From NCBI RefSeq assembly GCF_002277895.1, contig NZ_CP022998.1, positions 1,531,501 to 1,595,500 on the forward strand: a stretch of DNA of 64,000 nucleotides. Reading direction: 5' to 3'. The DNA is from Rhizobium sp. 11515TR. GTDB lineage: Bacteria; Pseudomonadota; Alphaproteobacteria; Rhizobiales; Rhizobiaceae. Shown here one piece after another: positions 34,833 to 43,874 of this stretch (position 1 is its first letter; the number at the start of each line of letters is the position of its first letter). The position numbers were made by a program, and so were the translations under genes. The notes beneath the pieces were generated by a model. The model made no database searches. It worked only from the letters and a program-made list of their open reading frames with translations, and had not been told where the DNA came from.

Positions 34833-35930
34833 CTACCTATGCTGGCCCGTTTGGCCGCGATCCCTCAGATAATGATCGGCAACGGCGCAAGCGACCATCG
34901 CCTCGCCGATCGGCACGGCACGAATGCCGACGCAAGGATCGTGACGGCCCTTGGTGCGCACATCGACATTGTTGCCATCGGCATCGATAGACTGGCGTTC
35001 CGTCAGGATCGAGGAGGTCGGCTTGATGGCAAAGCGCGTGACGATGGGCTCGCCTGTGGAAATGCCGCCCAGGATGCCGCCAGCGTGATTGGACAGGAAG
35101 ATGCGCTTGCCGTCGTTGCCCATGCGCATCGCGTCGGCATTTTCCTCGCCTGTCAGTTCGGCGGATGCGAAACCTTCGCCGATTTCGACACCCTTGACGG
35201 CATTGATCGACATCAGCAGCGAGGCGATGTCCTGATCGAGCTTGCCGTAGATCGGTGCGCCAAGCCCGGCCGGGACGCCTTCCGCCACGACTTCCACCAC
35301 GGCACCGATCGAGGAGCCGGCCTTGCGGATGCCGTCGAGATACTCTTCCCACACCGGCACGATTTCCGGATCGGGAGCGAAGAATGGATTCTGATCGACC
35401 TGAGCCCAATCCCAGTTGGCGCGGTTGATCTTGTGCTTGCCGATCTGCACCAGCGCGCCGCGGATGGTCACGCCGGGCACGACGAGGCGGGCGATGCCGC
35501 CGGCTGCGACGCGCGCCGCGGTTTCGCGGGCCGAGGAGCGACCGCCGCCGCGGTAGTCGCGAATGCCGTATTTGACGTCATAGGTATAGTCCGCATGACC
35601 GGGACGATAACGTCGTGCGATTTCGCCATAATCCTTCGAGCGCTGGTCGGTATTCTCGATCAGCATCGAGATCGGCGTCCCGGTCGAGATCATCGTCTCG
35701 CCATCCTCGTCCATCATGACGCCGGACAGAACCTTGACGAGATCGTCCTCGCGCCGCTGCGTCACAAAACGCGATTGCCCCGGTTTGCGCCTATCGAGCC
35801 AGGTCTGAATGTCCTGTAGCTTGAAACGGAGGCCCGGAGGGCAGCCGTCGACGACGCAGCCGAGCGCCGGACCGTGGCTTTCGCCCCAGGTGGTGACGCG
35901 GAAGAGGTGACCGAATGTATTATGCGACAT
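34833..35930 (-). CDS. aroC: Chorismate synthase
   Basis: Converts 5-enolpyruvylshikimate 3-phosphate to chorismate using reduced FMN, the last common step of aromatic amino acid and folate synthesis. 365 residues with the three family signatures: [18 protein letters not shown] (about 16-33), the central [17 protein letters not shown], and [19 protein letters not shown]. The start at 35930 ([20 protein letters not shown]) is the conserved N-terminus; the open frame to 36101 is discarded. ribB follows after 10 bp on the same strand. No FMN riboswitch is visible upstream. Confidence 0.97.
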   Translation of the reverse strand: MSHNTFGHLFRVTTWGESHGPALGCVVDGCPPGLRFKLQDIQTWLDRRKPGQSRFVTQRREDDLVKVLSGVMMDEDGETMISTGTPISMLIENTDQRSKDYGEIARRYRPGHADYTYDVKYGIRDYRGGGRSSARETAARVAAGGIARLVVPGVTIRGALVQIGKHKINRANWDWAQVDQNPFFAPDPEIVPVWEEYLDGIRKAGSSIGAVVEVVAEGVPAGLGAPIYGKLDQDIASLLMSINAVKGVEIGEGFASAELTGEENADAMRMGNDGKRIFLSNHAGGILGGISTGEPIVTRFAIKPTSSILTERQSIDADGNNVDVRTKGRHDPCVGIRAVPIGEAMVACAVADHYLRDRGQTGQHR

Positions 35931-35999
35931 GTAAAACGACCGGATTAGCGCAGCCTGACGGGCAGGTCGCGTCTTGTCACTTGCAATTGCGGCCCACTC

Positions 36000-36052
36000 A
36001 TAGAGCATGATGCCGAAAAGTGTAAGCGGTTTTCGGACGACCTCATGCTCAT
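36000..36052 (+). repeat. REP-like repeat, copy 2 of 3
   Basis: ATAGAGCATGATGCCGAAAAG followed by AGCGGTTTTCGG (read in two pieces) and closing CTCATGCTC is a diverged copy of the repeat at 14785-14834 and 54394-54444. GAGCATGA and TCATGCTC can pair as a hairpin. It lies in the leader region of aroC. Confidence 0.65.
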
Positions 36053-36320
36053 GATTGAGACCGGCTGGGCTTCGATTATCGGCGGCCCCAGAAGTCGGCA
36101 AGACAAGATCTTTCTTTCAGCCGCGCAGAAATTGCCGCCGCGTCTTCCTTTTCTTGCGCATGCCGAGTGGTAAATAAAGATTAACCCAGGCTGTGGATTG
36201 TGACGAAGCATTCACCAATTGGGCGGGCGAAGCCACTATTGCGGGCAACTTCCGCCATATTCGACGTGTTTTCTAGGCTGCATAAGAAATCATAATCAAT
36301 TTACCTGAAGGGTGACGACG

Positions 36321-36581
36321 ATGCGCTTCTTTGTAGCGACGCTTTTGGCCACGGCAAGCCTGCTTGCTCCTGTCGCTGGTTTTGCTGAGAGCGCTGATGT
36401 CGAGGCCGTCATCAAGAAGGTCGACGCGAAGAACTTCAACATCACGCTGGATGATGGCAAGAGCTACCAAGTGCCCGAGGATTTCGATTTCAGCGGCCTG
36501 CAGGCCGGTGTGAAGGTCGTCGTCTTCTACACGGAAGTGGACGGCAAGCGCGTCGTCAACGATCTTGATATTGTCCAATAA
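36321..36581 (+). CDS. DUF1344-family small secreted protein
   Basis: An 86-residue protein with a clear signal peptide (RFFVATLLATASLLAPVAGFA, cleavage after about residue 22) and a mature part of about 64 residues. The mature part matches the rhizobial DUF1344 family: ADVEAVIKKVDAKNFNITLDDG, then FDFSGLQAGVKVVVFYTEVDG, an OB-like all-beta pattern. The start ATG 36321 follows GAAGGGTGACGACG; a GTG at 36312 overlaps that site. It is probably periplasmic and its function is unknown. Confidence 0.85.
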   Translation: MRFFVATLLATASLLAPVAGFAESADVEAVIKKVDAKNFNITLDDGKSYQVPEDFDFSGLQAGVKVVVFYTEVDGKRVVNDLDIVQ

Positions 36582-36688
36582 ACCCCGGCTTCGCCAGGCA
36601 CTTACGCGGTGGGGAACCTAGAACTTTCGATTGATCGGTTTTAAGCAGTTGTGCGAGGCGACGATCCTCGGTCTCATCCGGACGCGCG

Positions 36689-37285
36689 TCACATCCAGCC
36701 GATAATCTTCATTTCCGGATCAACCTTCAGGATCTGGTCCTGATGGATCGGGATTTCCGCCGCCTCTTCCTTTTCGACATCGCCGATCAGACGGAACAGC
36801 GTACGGATGACGCCGCCATGCGTGACGCAAACCGTTGGACGGTCGACGGATGCCAGCCATGAGCCCACACGCCAGGAGAGGATTTCATAGCTTTCGGCGT
36901 CTTCACCGGGCGGGATGAAGTCCCATTTGTTCGCCTTGCGCTCGGCAAGACGGTCGGGCTCCGTCGCCTTCAATTCCTTGAGAGTAAAGCCTTCCCAAGC
37001 CCCGAAGGACACTTCGACCAACCTGTCGTCGGTGCTGTAGTTCTTGGGCGGCAGCCCCATGGCCTGCCGAACGATTTCCATGGTTTCGCGGGTGCGCCGC
37101 AAGGGGCTTGCGACGAAATCGAAGGGCCGGTTTTCGAAGGCAAGGATTTCGGCGAGATCGATGCCGTTCTGCCGCGCCTGTTCGCGGCCAATGGCGTTGA
37201 GATCGATGTCTTTCTGCCCCTGCAGGCGCCGCTCGGCATTCCAGTCGGTCTGACCGTGGCGTATCACATAGAGGATGGGCGACAC
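36689..37285 (-). CDS. Histidine phosphatase family protein (phosphoglycerate-mutase-like)
   Basis: 198 residues of the dPGM/histidine phosphatase superfamily. The phosphoacceptor motif is VIRHGQTDWN (8-17), the second basic motif is SPLRRTRETMEI (about 60-71), EVSFGAWEGFTLKEL holds the general acid Glu, and CVTHGGVIRTLFR holds the second His. Such proteins act on sugar phosphates or other phosphoesters and need not be glycolytic. It begins 17 bp after fabI on the same strand, so they are probably cotranscribed. Confidence 0.88.
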   Translation of the reverse strand: MSPILYVIRHGQTDWNAERRLQGQKDIDLNAIGREQARQNGIDLAEILAFENRPFDFVASPLRRTRETMEIVRQAMGLPPKNYSTDDRLVEVSFGAWEGFTLKELKATEPDRLAERKANKWDFIPPGEDAESYEILSWRVGSWLASVDRPTVCVTHGGVIRTLFRLIGDVEKEEAAEIPIHQDQILKVDPEMKIIGWM

Positions 37286-37302
37286 GGTCAGCTTCCTGTT
37301 GG

Positions 37303-38121
37303 TCAGTCCTTCGCGACGGAAATGTCAGGCGCGTCCACGGCCTTCATGCCGACCGTGTGATAGCCGGAATCGACGTGGTGGATTTCGCCGGTCACGGCCG
37401 TCGACAAATCGGACAGCAGATAGAGGGCGGAATTGCCGACTTCGTCGATCGTGACAGTCCGCTTCAGCGGCGCGTTGTACTCGTTCCACTTCAGGATATA
37501 GCGGAAGTCGCCGATGCCGGACGCTGCGAGCGTCTTGATCGGGCCTGCCGAGATCGCGTTGACGCGGATGCCGCGGCTGCCGAGATCGACTGCAAGGTAG
37601 CGCACGCTTGCTTCGAGAGCGGCCTTGGCGACACCCATGACGTTGTAGTGCGGCATGACCTTTTCCGCACCATAATAGGTGAGGGTGATCATCGAGCCGC
37701 CGTCATTCATGATTCGCTCGGCGCGCTGTGCAACCGCGGTGAAGGAATAGACGGAGATGTCCATCGTCTTCGTGAAATTGTCACGGCTGGTATCGAGATA
37801 ACGGCCGGTCAGCTCATCCTTGTCGGAGAAAGCGATGGCGTGCACGACGAAATCGATCTTGCCCCATTTCGCCTCCAGCGTGTCCATGACGGCATCGATC
37901 GTTGCCGGCTCGGTTACATCGCAATGGCCGGCCATGAAGGCGCCGAGTTCCTGAGCGAGCGGCTCGACGCGCTTCTTCAGGGCATCGCCCTGCCACGTCA
38001 ATGCGATTTCGGCTCCGGCATCCGAGCAGGCTTTGGCAATACCCCACGCTATCGAACGGTTGTTTGCTACGCCGAGGATGACGCCGCGCTTGCCTGCCAT
38101 GAGGCCAGTGGATTGAGCCAT
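37303..38121 (-). CDS. fabI: Enoyl-[acyl-carrier-protein] reductase (NADH)
   Basis: Last reductive step of fatty acid elongation. 272 residues, short-chain dehydrogenase fold. GVANNRSIAWGIAKA (about 17-31) is the nucleotide-binding loop. The FabI catalytic pair is in YYGAEKVMPHYNVMGVAKAALE, with Y and K eight positions apart by the Y-x6-K rule. The start at 38121 has GGGAG upstream; the frame to 38181 is not used. The phosphatase gene follows after 17 bp. FabI paralogues are common in rhizobia, so a FabI1/FabI2 assignment is not made. Confidence 0.95.
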   Translation of the reverse strand: MAQSTGLMAGKRGVILGVANNRSIAWGIAKACSDAGAEIALTWQGDALKKRVEPLAQELGAFMAGHCDVTEPATIDAVMDTLEAKWGKIDFVVHAIAFSDKDELTGRYLDTSRDNFTKTMDISVYSFTAVAQRAERIMNDGGSMITLTYYGAEKVMPHYNVMGVAKAALEASVRYLAVDLGSRGIRVNAISAGPIKTLAASGIGDFRYILKWNEYNAPLKRTVTIDEVGNSALYLLSDLSTAVTGEIHHVDSGYHTVGMKAVDAPDISVAKD

Positions 38122-38242
38122 ATTCTGCTCCCTTGAACTTTCGAATGACCTGCCTATGGCATAGGCCGTTCCCCTGTTCAAGCATCGTAAAGATCATCAA
38201 CTGTTAGGGATCGTAACAAAGGGTGCTGTTGTCACCAAAATT

Positions 38243-39400
38243 TCACAAGAAAAGGCCCTCGCGCATGCTGCGCATGAGATCCGTGACCTTATCGTCGGGT
38301 TTTTCCCACAGCATCAGCCGCAATTCGACGATGAGATCGCCTTTTCCGCCATTGCCATCGGGCAATCCCTCGCCGGAAATGCGCACCACCTGATCCGAAC
38401 CGGACCAGGCCGGCACCGTGATCCTGACCGGCCCGTTCAATCCATCGACGGTTGTCTCGCAGCCAAGGACCGCATTTTCGATGCTGACAGGCAATATGGT
38501 GCGCACATCGCTGCCCTCGAGCGTGAAGCGCCCGTCGGTCGACAGATGCACGGTGACGGCGACATCGCCGCGCAGCATGCCCTGCAGTTTGAGTCCCTGA
38601 CCCCTAAGGTGAAGCACCTGGCCATTGGAGATATCAGTCGTCGCCTGGAAGCGCGCCTCACGGTTGTCGGGCAGCGGAACGGCAATCCAGCGGCTCTTCA
38701 GCATGTCGTCGAGCGTGACCGTGGCTTCGGCGGCGACCTCCGGGGTTTTTTCCGGCGGCTTTTCGGGCGCATTGCCGCCCGTAATGCGTCGCACCAGAGA
38801 GCCGAGAATGCCGAAGGCCGAGCGCGAGCCGGCGGAAGCTGTCGCCAGTTGCTCTTCTTCCACCTGCGGCTCTTCGGCCGCCGCGGTATCGGGTTGCTCC
38901 TGTGGTTTTTCCGCCTGCTTTGCGCCTGCCGCCGCCGTGGCCTGTGCCTGCTGCGCTTGGCCGGCCTTCACGCCAAAAATGCGCTCGACCATGTCTTCCG
39001 GCGATTCGGCGGCATTGCCCTGTTGGCCGGACGCAGCGGAAGCCGCCGCCTTACGGGCATTCGCCCGCGCGAGTTCTTCCATGATCTTGTCGGCATTGGC
39101 GCGCGCTGTCTTGGCCTTTTCGGCCGCCTCGCGAGCCGCCTGCCGCTGTTGCATGATCGTCTGTTCCTGGCTCTGGCCTTTTGCCTCGGCCATGCGCGCG
39201 ATCTGGTCGTAGCGGCTGCGCTTCTGCGGATCCTTCAAGGTCTCGTAAGCGCGGCCGATTTCGGCAAAACGTTCCGACGCGGTTGGATCGCCCGGATTGT
39301 GATCTGGATGGGCGGTCTTCGCCAGATTGCGCCAGGCGGACTTGATTTCGTCCGCCCCCGCATCTTTCCTAACGCCCAGCACCTTGTACGGATCCCGCAT
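38243..39400 (-). CDS. J-domain protein (DnaJ/CbpA-like)
   Basis: A co-chaperone that stimulates Hsp70 ATPase. The J domain is at residues 1-67, with the HPD tripeptide in KTAHPDHNPGD (about 32-42). A low-complexity Ala/Glu/Gln linker follows (about 75-215). The C-terminal DnaJ_C-type client-binding beta domains come last (VTLDDMLKSRWIAVPLPDNREA, VTVPAWSGSDQVVRISGEGLPD). There is no G/F-rich region and no zinc-finger, so it is not DnaJ itself. I chose ATG 39400 because GGGAAAG precedes it; two ATGs at 39412-39415 lack a site. It lies upstream of fabI on the same strand with a 121-bp gap. Confidence 0.88.
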   Translation of the reverse strand: MRDPYKVLGVRKDAGADEIKSAWRNLAKTAHPDHNPGDPTASERFAEIGRAYETLKDPQKRSRYDQIARMAEAKGQSQEQTIMQQRQAAREAAEKAKTARANADKIMEELARANARKAAASAASGQQGNAAESPEDMVERIFGVKAGQAQQAQATAAAGAKQAEKPQEQPDTAAAEEPQVEEEQLATASAGSRSAFGILGSLVRRITGGNAPEKPPEKTPEVAAEATVTLDDMLKSRWIAVPLPDNREARFQATTDISNGQVLHLRGQGLKLQGMLRGDVAVTVHLSTDGRFTLEGSDVRTILPVSIENAVLGCETTVDGLNGPVRITVPAWSGSDQVVRISGEGLPDGNGGKGDLIVELRLMLWEKPDDKVTDLMRSMREGLFL

Positions 39401-39717
39401 CTTTCCCGCCATCATTCATGGAAGTGCTCAAGCCCCATCGCAGCACCCCAAGCAAAGAACCAGTTGATAGCGCTTCGCCATCCTGCTTCCTGTCATGGGA
39501 GGCAAGACTAATGCGCCGATGAACCGATCCTGCGGGAAAAGTTGCTAATCAGGCGTTACGGCGGATAGGACCTGAAGGTCTGCATTTTAAGGCATGGTTA
39601 GCCGATCGCTAACGGCCGATGCCTGGGATTTGCAGTCGGAGGCGCATCGCTGATGGCAATAGAATGCCTATCAGCGTGAGCTGATTTGGAGGCAGGCAAA
39701 AAGGGAAGAAGGGCGGA
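39401..39717. other. Intergenic region upstream of the J-domain gene
   Basis: About 317 bp without a supported gene. It contains a 17-bp inverted repeat (39597-39613) and a partial CtrA-like TTAA-N7-TTAG at 39587-39601. No terminator for the lipoprotein gene is obvious. Confidence 0.45.
39597..39613. promoter_or_regulatory. Inverted repeat GTTAGC-N5-GCTAAC
   Basis: GTTAGCCGATCGCTAAC is a perfect 6-5-6 inverted repeat about 200 bp upstream of the J-domain gene. It is operator-like in size; no regulator is assigned. Confidence 0.35.
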
Positions 39718-40176
39718 TCAGCCCGCCTGCTGGAAGCTCAGCAACTGCCATTCGCCGAGGCCGACAAGGCAAGTCCTGCCAGAGAAATTGGCAACGCCCT
39801 GATAGGAGTGCCGGCTCGTGCGGAATTGGCGGCAAACCACGCCGGAGGCATTGCTTTCGACAATCGTGTCGATGACGCCGGCGCTGCCGGTCGAGGTATT
39901 TGCCCAGGGTATGGGCTGGCCCTTCAGCTTATTGAGGTCCGCCGAGGTGACGGCATTGCGCACCGTCGCCTCGTCGGAGATGCTGTCCGCTGTCACCGGT
40001 GCCGTCGGCACGGTGCCCGTCGATACGCTGCGATCCACTTTGGCCGAGCTCAGATAGTCCATGCCGCCGCCGACGCAGCCGCCAAGGGTGAAAAGGGAGA
40101 TGAGGGCGACAGCCATCGTCACGCCTTTTGCAAGCTTGCGCTTTGTATGAACGATCGACTTTGCTATGACTTCCAC
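39718..40176 (-). CDS. Surface-antigen-like lipoprotein (RT0821/17-kDa type)
   Basis: 152 residues if the GTG at 40176 is used. The basic stretch TKRKLAKG followed by VTMAVALISLFTLGGC is a lipoprotein signal with lipobox L-G-G-C. An internal ATG at 40116 has a good AAGG site but would remove the basic residues, so the start is uncertain. The mature part resembles the 17-kDa surface antigen/RT0821 group common in Rhizobiales: KLKGQPIPWANTSTGSAGVI, then CRQFRTSRHSYQGVANFSGRTC with two cysteines. It is divergent from pdxH and probably an outer-membrane or periplasmic lipoprotein of unknown role. Confidence 0.75.
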   Translation of the reverse strand: MEVIAKSIVHTKRKLAKGVTMAVALISLFTLGGCVGGGMDYLSSAKVDRSVSTGTVPTAPVTADSISDEATVRNAVTSADLNKLKGQPIPWANTSTGSAGVIDTIVESNASGVVCRQFRTSRHSYQGVANFSGRTCLVGLGEWQLLSFQQAG

Positions 40177-40240
40177 CCGAACTTCTTGGCCAGCCAGAGG
40201 GGCCGGCGGTTATTAGGAATTGCGGAGCTTTTGAATTAAT

Positions 40241-40861
40241 ATGTCGGAAAACGAGTTAACAAGCGGTGACTTCACCGAACAGAACGAACCTTTCAGTCTC
40301 TTTGCGTCCTGGCTGCGTGAGGCGGAGACCACCGAACCGAACGATCCGAATGCGGTAGCGCTGGCAACGGTGGATAAGGATGGTTTGCCAAATGTCCGCA
40401 TGGTTCTTCTGAAAGGTTTCGATAGCGACGGATTCGTATTCTATACAAATTTCGAGAGCCAGAAAGGCCAAGAAATTCTTTCCCAGAAGAAAGCGGCCAT
40501 GTGCTTCCACTGGAAGTCACTGCGGCGCCAGGTGCGCCTGCGCGGCCTGGTTGAGGTGGTGAGCGATAAGGAAGCCGACGAGTACTATAAGACAAGGCCT
40601 CGCGGCAGCCGTATCGGGGCATGGGCCTCAAAGCAGTCGCGACCACTGGAAGGCCGCTTCGCGCTGGAAAAGGCCGTTGCCGAATATACCGCCCGTTACG
40701 CGATAGGCGATATTCCGCGCCCACCTTACTGGTCCGGCTTCCGCATCCGACCGCTGTCGATCGAATTTTGGCACGACCGCCAGTTTCGCCTGCACGATCG
40801 TATCGAATTTCGCCGCGATATGCCTGAAGGCGCCTGGCAAAAGGTGCGGATGTATCCGTAA
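40241..40861 (+). CDS. pdxH: Pyridoxamine 5'-phosphate oxidase
   Basis: FMN enzyme that oxidises pyridoxamine or pyridoxine 5'-phosphate to pyridoxal 5'-phosphate. 206 residues with the family body: [21 protein letters not shown] (about 43-63), [13 protein letters not shown], and the C-terminal [30 protein letters not shown] whose last part is the PdxH signature. The start ATG 40241 is the natural N-terminus. It is divergent from the lipoprotein gene and nearly abuts the convergent deacetylase gene. Confidence 0.97.
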   Translation: MSENELTSGDFTEQNEPFSLFASWLREAETTEPNDPNAVALATVDKDGLPNVRMVLLKGFDSDGFVFYTNFESQKGQEILSQKKAAMCFHWKSLRRQVRLRGLVEVVSDKEADEYYKTRPRGSRIGAWASKQSRPLEGRFALEKAVAEYTARYAIGDIPRPPYWSGFRIRPLSIEFWHDRQFRLHDRIEFRRDMPEGAWQKVRMYP

Positions 40862-40864
40862 ACC

Positions 40865-41923
40865 TTATGCCGGCTCTCGGCGCCCCATCAGCCGCATGGG
40901 GATGCCGGATGCAAGTGCCGACGCATAGCGGGGTTTCTGGTAATGGCCGTTCAGCGATAGCCGCGGCAGCAATAGCGGCGAGTTGCCGCTTGCTGCGGTG
41001 ATTGTGCCGGGGCGCGTGGTGACGCCGACGGAAAAGCCGAGCTCTGCCGCAAGCCGGCCCTCGCGCGGCGAGACGGCCTCGTTCGTGCCATAGGGGTAGG
41101 CGATTGTGGTTGGCCGCTTTCCGGTGATGTCGGCGACATAATCGGCCGAGAGTGCAATTTCTGCGACGGCCTCTGCCTCGGGGAGCCTTGCCAATGCCCG
41201 ATGGCTCACCGTATGAGCGCCGAGGGAGGCAAGGGGATGGCGGGCGAGCTGCCGCAATTCGTTCCGATCCATGATCGATGCACGGACGATGTCGAGCGGC
41301 TCCAGGCCGTGACCCCGCGCAAGCTCATCGATCCGGCTGACGGCTTCGCTTTCCTCATGATTGTGGACAAAGGCGGCGAAGCGGGCAAATGCGGCATGCT
41401 TGTGGCTGTTCTTGCCGAGTGGCAGGAACTCGTTTCCCGACCCGAAATCGAATGTCAGACGCTCAAGCCGGCCAAGCAGTTCGGCCAGCGTTTCCCACCA
41501 TAAACTATGGGTCCGCTCCGAAAGCCCCTGCGCGACGAAGACGGTGAAGGGCACATCGTGGCGCGCGAAGATTGGTAGCGCGTGGTCAAGATTGTCCCGG
41601 TTGCCGTCGTCGAGCGTAAAGGCGACGAAGGGTGGCGTGCCGGCAGCCGCTTTTGTCCGTGATGGAAGAGCGTCGAGTGCGATGAACTCGTAACCGTCCT
41701 GTTTCAGCCGGACGACCACCTGATCGAGAAAGTCGGGCGAGACCTCCAGATGCGCATTGGGCGCAAAACGGCGGAGGAGGGCAGGGCGGACGTGATGCAG
41801 GGTGAAGATCGTGCCGAGGCCGGCAACGTCGCGCATCAGCCCCGCACCTTTCAAGATTGCGGCGGCTTCCAGTCCGCTTGAGATCATCGTGCGCTTGATG
41901 CGGACCTTGATGCCCTGTTCCAT
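40865..41923 (-). CDS. Polysaccharide deacetylase family protein (NodB homology domain)
   Basis: Carbohydrate esterase 4-type deacetylase, 352 residues. The NodB domain has the metal Asp pair in FVAFTLDDGNRDN (about 94-106), the H-x3-H metal motif in LGAHTVSHRALA (about 248-259) and IAYPYGTNEAVSPREG. There is no clear signal peptide, though an N-terminal stretch (SSGLEAAAILKGAGLMRDVAGLGTI, read in parts) is mildly hydrophobic. It overlaps no neighbour and its stop is 4 bp from that of pdxH (convergent). The substrate could be an exopolysaccharide, chitooligosaccharide or peptidoglycan sugar. Confidence 0.88.
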   Translation of the reverse strand: MEQGIKVRIKRTMISSGLEAAAILKGAGLMRDVAGLGTIFTLHHVRPALLRRFAPNAHLEVSPDFLDQVVVRLKQDGYEFIALDALPSRTKAAAGTPPFVAFTLDDGNRDNLDHALPIFARHDVPFTVFVAQGLSERTHSLWWETLAELLGRLERLTFDFGSGNEFLPLGKNSHKHAAFARFAAFVHNHEESEAVSRIDELARGHGLEPLDIVRASIMDRNELRQLARHPLASLGAHTVSHRALARLPEAEAVAEIALSADYVADITGKRPTTIAYPYGTNEAVSPREGRLAAELGFSVGVTTRPGTITAASGNSPLLLPRLSLNGHYQKPRYASALASGIPMRLMGRREPA

Positions 41924-42150
41924 GCGGCTCGACCCGGTTGACCAATGTCAAAGCTGTAGCGCATCCCCGTTAAACCTTACTGAATCTTTGCCATAATTTC
42001 CAATGCGTTAATGCTTATTTTACCAGGAAAGGCAAAATTGAAGAACTATCGAGGCTGTTGCCTCAATATCGCACCGATATCAGGCTTCTTGTCGCAAAAT
42101 CGTACAGGGATTGATGCGGTGTGTTGGCATTCTTTCGGTTGGGGACAATT

Positions 42151-43449
42151 ATGAAACGACTTCTGATGGCTTTGTCTGCGGCCGTCTTGCTGTTGAGCGC
42201 TCCTGTAGCGAGCTTCGCCGGCAGCGCCTATTTCATCATGGATGCAAAGACCGGCAAAGTGCTGGCATCGAGTAATGCGGATGACCTCAACCATCCGGCA
42301 TCGCTGACCAAGATGATGACCCTATACATGACCTTCGAGGCGATCCATCGCGGCAAGCTGAGCTGGAATACCCGGATCCCGGTTTCGCGCTTCGCCGCCG
42401 CCAAGCCGCCAACCAAGCTCGGCATCAAGCCCGGTGGTACGGTGACGGTCCGTGAAGCCGTCGATGGTATGATCATCAAGTCCGCCAACGATGCGGCAGC
42501 CGCCATGGCGGAAGCACTCGGCGGCAGCGAGAGCGGTTTTGCGCGGATGATGACGCAGAAGGCGCGCGAACTCGGCATGCGCCGCACCACCTTCCTGAAT
42601 GCCTCGGGCCTCCCGAACATGCAGCAGTGGACGACGGCGCGAGATATGTCGACGCTCGCCGTCGCTCTCATCAACAACTATCCCCAGGAATACCGGCTCT
42701 TCTCGCAGACGAGCTTTAACTACCGCGGCCATTACGTGCGCGGCCATAACAATCTGATGTATCGCTATGAAGGCATGGATGGCATCAAGACCGGCTATAC
42801 CAATGCCTCCGGCTTCAATCTCGTCAGCGCCGTGCGTCAGGGCAATCGCCGCGTGATCGGCGTCGTCATGGGCGGCGCCACCGCGCGTGGCCGCGATGCG
42901 ATGATGGCGTCGCTGCTGGATCGTTATGTGCCCAAGGCAAGCCCTGTTTCGTCATCGCGCCTGTTTGCAAGTGTCGGCGGCAGCAAGGTTCCGCAGCAGG
43001 TCGAAGTGGCCTCCGTCTCCGACGATGTTGCCGTCGATGTCGACGCCCAGACCACCGCCACAACGACGCCGGCACCGGCGCGCAAGCGGGCCGAGGTCGT
43101 CCCGATGGCATTTGCCGCGGCCTCGAACGTCACCGTGCCGATGGATCGCCCGGCTGCGATGGATGAGATCCTCGTTGCCAACAAGCCCGCGGCGACCGGT
43201 AGCTGGCAGGTGCAGATCGCCGCAACGCCGACCGCTCAGGCCGCAAAGGATCTGCTTTCCGAAGCCAAGTCCAGGGCCGGCAATGCGCTCGCCAACGCTT
43301 CACCCTACACCGAAGCCGTCGGCAAGGGCGGCAACACGGTCTATCGCGCCCGATTCGTCGGTTTCGCAAGCCGCGACGATGCGAATTCCGCCTGCTCCGC
43401 TCTGAAGCGCAAGGATTTCGATTGCATGCTGCTGCCGAGCAAAGGCTGA
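42151..43449 (+). CDS. D-alanyl-D-alanine carboxypeptidase with SPOR domain (DacC/DacD-like)
   Basis: Low-molecular-mass penicillin-binding protein that trims the terminal D-Ala of peptidoglycan stems. A signal peptide (KRLLMALSAAVLLLSAPVASFA) precedes the S11 peptidase domain. The motifs are S-x-x-K in HPASLTKMMTLY (about 49-60), S-x-N in IKSANDAAAAMAE and K-T-G in GIKTGYTNASG. After an Ala/Thr-rich linker the C-terminal 75 residues form a SPOR domain (SWQVQIAATPTAQAAKDLL to FDCMLLPSKG), which binds denuded septal glycan. The start 42151 has TTGGGG upstream. It is followed by a strong terminator. 432 residues. Confidence 0.95.
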   Translation: MKRLLMALSAAVLLLSAPVASFAGSAYFIMDAKTGKVLASSNADDLNHPASLTKMMTLYMTFEAIHRGKLSWNTRIPVSRFAAAKPPTKLGIKPGGTVTVREAVDGMIIKSANDAAAAMAEALGGSESGFARMMTQKARELGMRRTTFLNASGLPNMQQWTTARDMSTLAVALINNYPQEYRLFSQTSFNYRGHYVRGHNNLMYRYEGMDGIKTGYTNASGFNLVSAVRQGNRRVIGVVMGGATARGRDAMMASLLDRYVPKASPVSSSRLFASVGGSKVPQQVEVASVSDDVAVDVDAQTTATTTPAPARKRAEVVPMAFAAASNVTVPMDRPAAMDEILVANKPAATGSWQVQIAATPTAQAAKDLLSEAKSRAGNALANASPYTEAVGKGGNTVYRARFVGFASRDDANSACSALKRKDFDCMLLPSKG

Positions 43450-43467
43450 GCATAGTTCCAATTGGAT

Positions 43468-43510
43468 AAGTCGAGCCGGCGGGGCAAGCTCCGGCGGCTC
43501 GACTTTTTTG
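43468..43510 (+). terminator. Rho-independent terminator of dacC
   Basis: AAGTCGAGCCG (43468-43478) pairs perfectly with CGGCTCGACTT (43495-43505), with an inner GGCGGGGC/GCTCCGG region, then TTTTTT. Confidence 0.93.
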
Positions 43511-43555
43511 TAGGAATCGTTCATGTATGTTGAGAACATAAGAGGAACGATATCG

Positions 43556-43861
43556 ATGCTGTCAGATCTGATGAAGCAATTCGAGGCGGCTTCCGCGGCC
43601 TATGCCGACGATCACGGCCTAGAACGCGACGATGACTGGTTCGTCCTGAAACTCCAGGAAGAGATGGGTGAGCTCGTTCAGATCTGGAATAGGGTCACAG
43701 GTCGCGGACGCCGCAAGGGCATGAGCGATGCCGATCTGGCAACCGCGCTTGCCGACGAAACGGCCGATGTGCTCGGCCATATTCTCTTGTTCGCGAATCG
43801 CAACAGCCTCGATCTGCCGGCTGCCGTTGAGCGCAAGTGGCTCTTTCGCCCACAGGCGTAG
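43556..43861 (+). CDS. MazG-like nucleotide pyrophosphohydrolase
   Basis: An all-alpha NTP-PPase of 101 residues. The metal-binding E-x-x-E and D signature is LQEEMGELVQ (about 33-42) followed by LADETADVLGHIL (about 70-82), the E-E-x-x-E...E-x-x-D pattern of the MazG/dUTPase-like superfamily. Such enzymes clear aberrant nucleotides. The start ATG 43556 has GAGGAA ten bases upstream; an ATG at 43523 sits before that site. It is convergent with tldD (13-bp gap). Confidence 0.87.
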   Translation: MLSDLMKQFEAASAAYADDHGLERDDDWFVLKLQEEMGELVQIWNRVTGRGRRKGMSDADLATALADETADVLGHILLFANRNSLDLPAAVERKWLFRPQA

Positions 43862-43874
43862 TGGGGCGGGGCGG

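Noticed and set aside
36612..36640. EcfG-like GGAAC downstream of the DUF1344 gene
   Set aside because: The second element is 18 bases away and reads CGGT rather than CGTT, and it points into a convergent gene.
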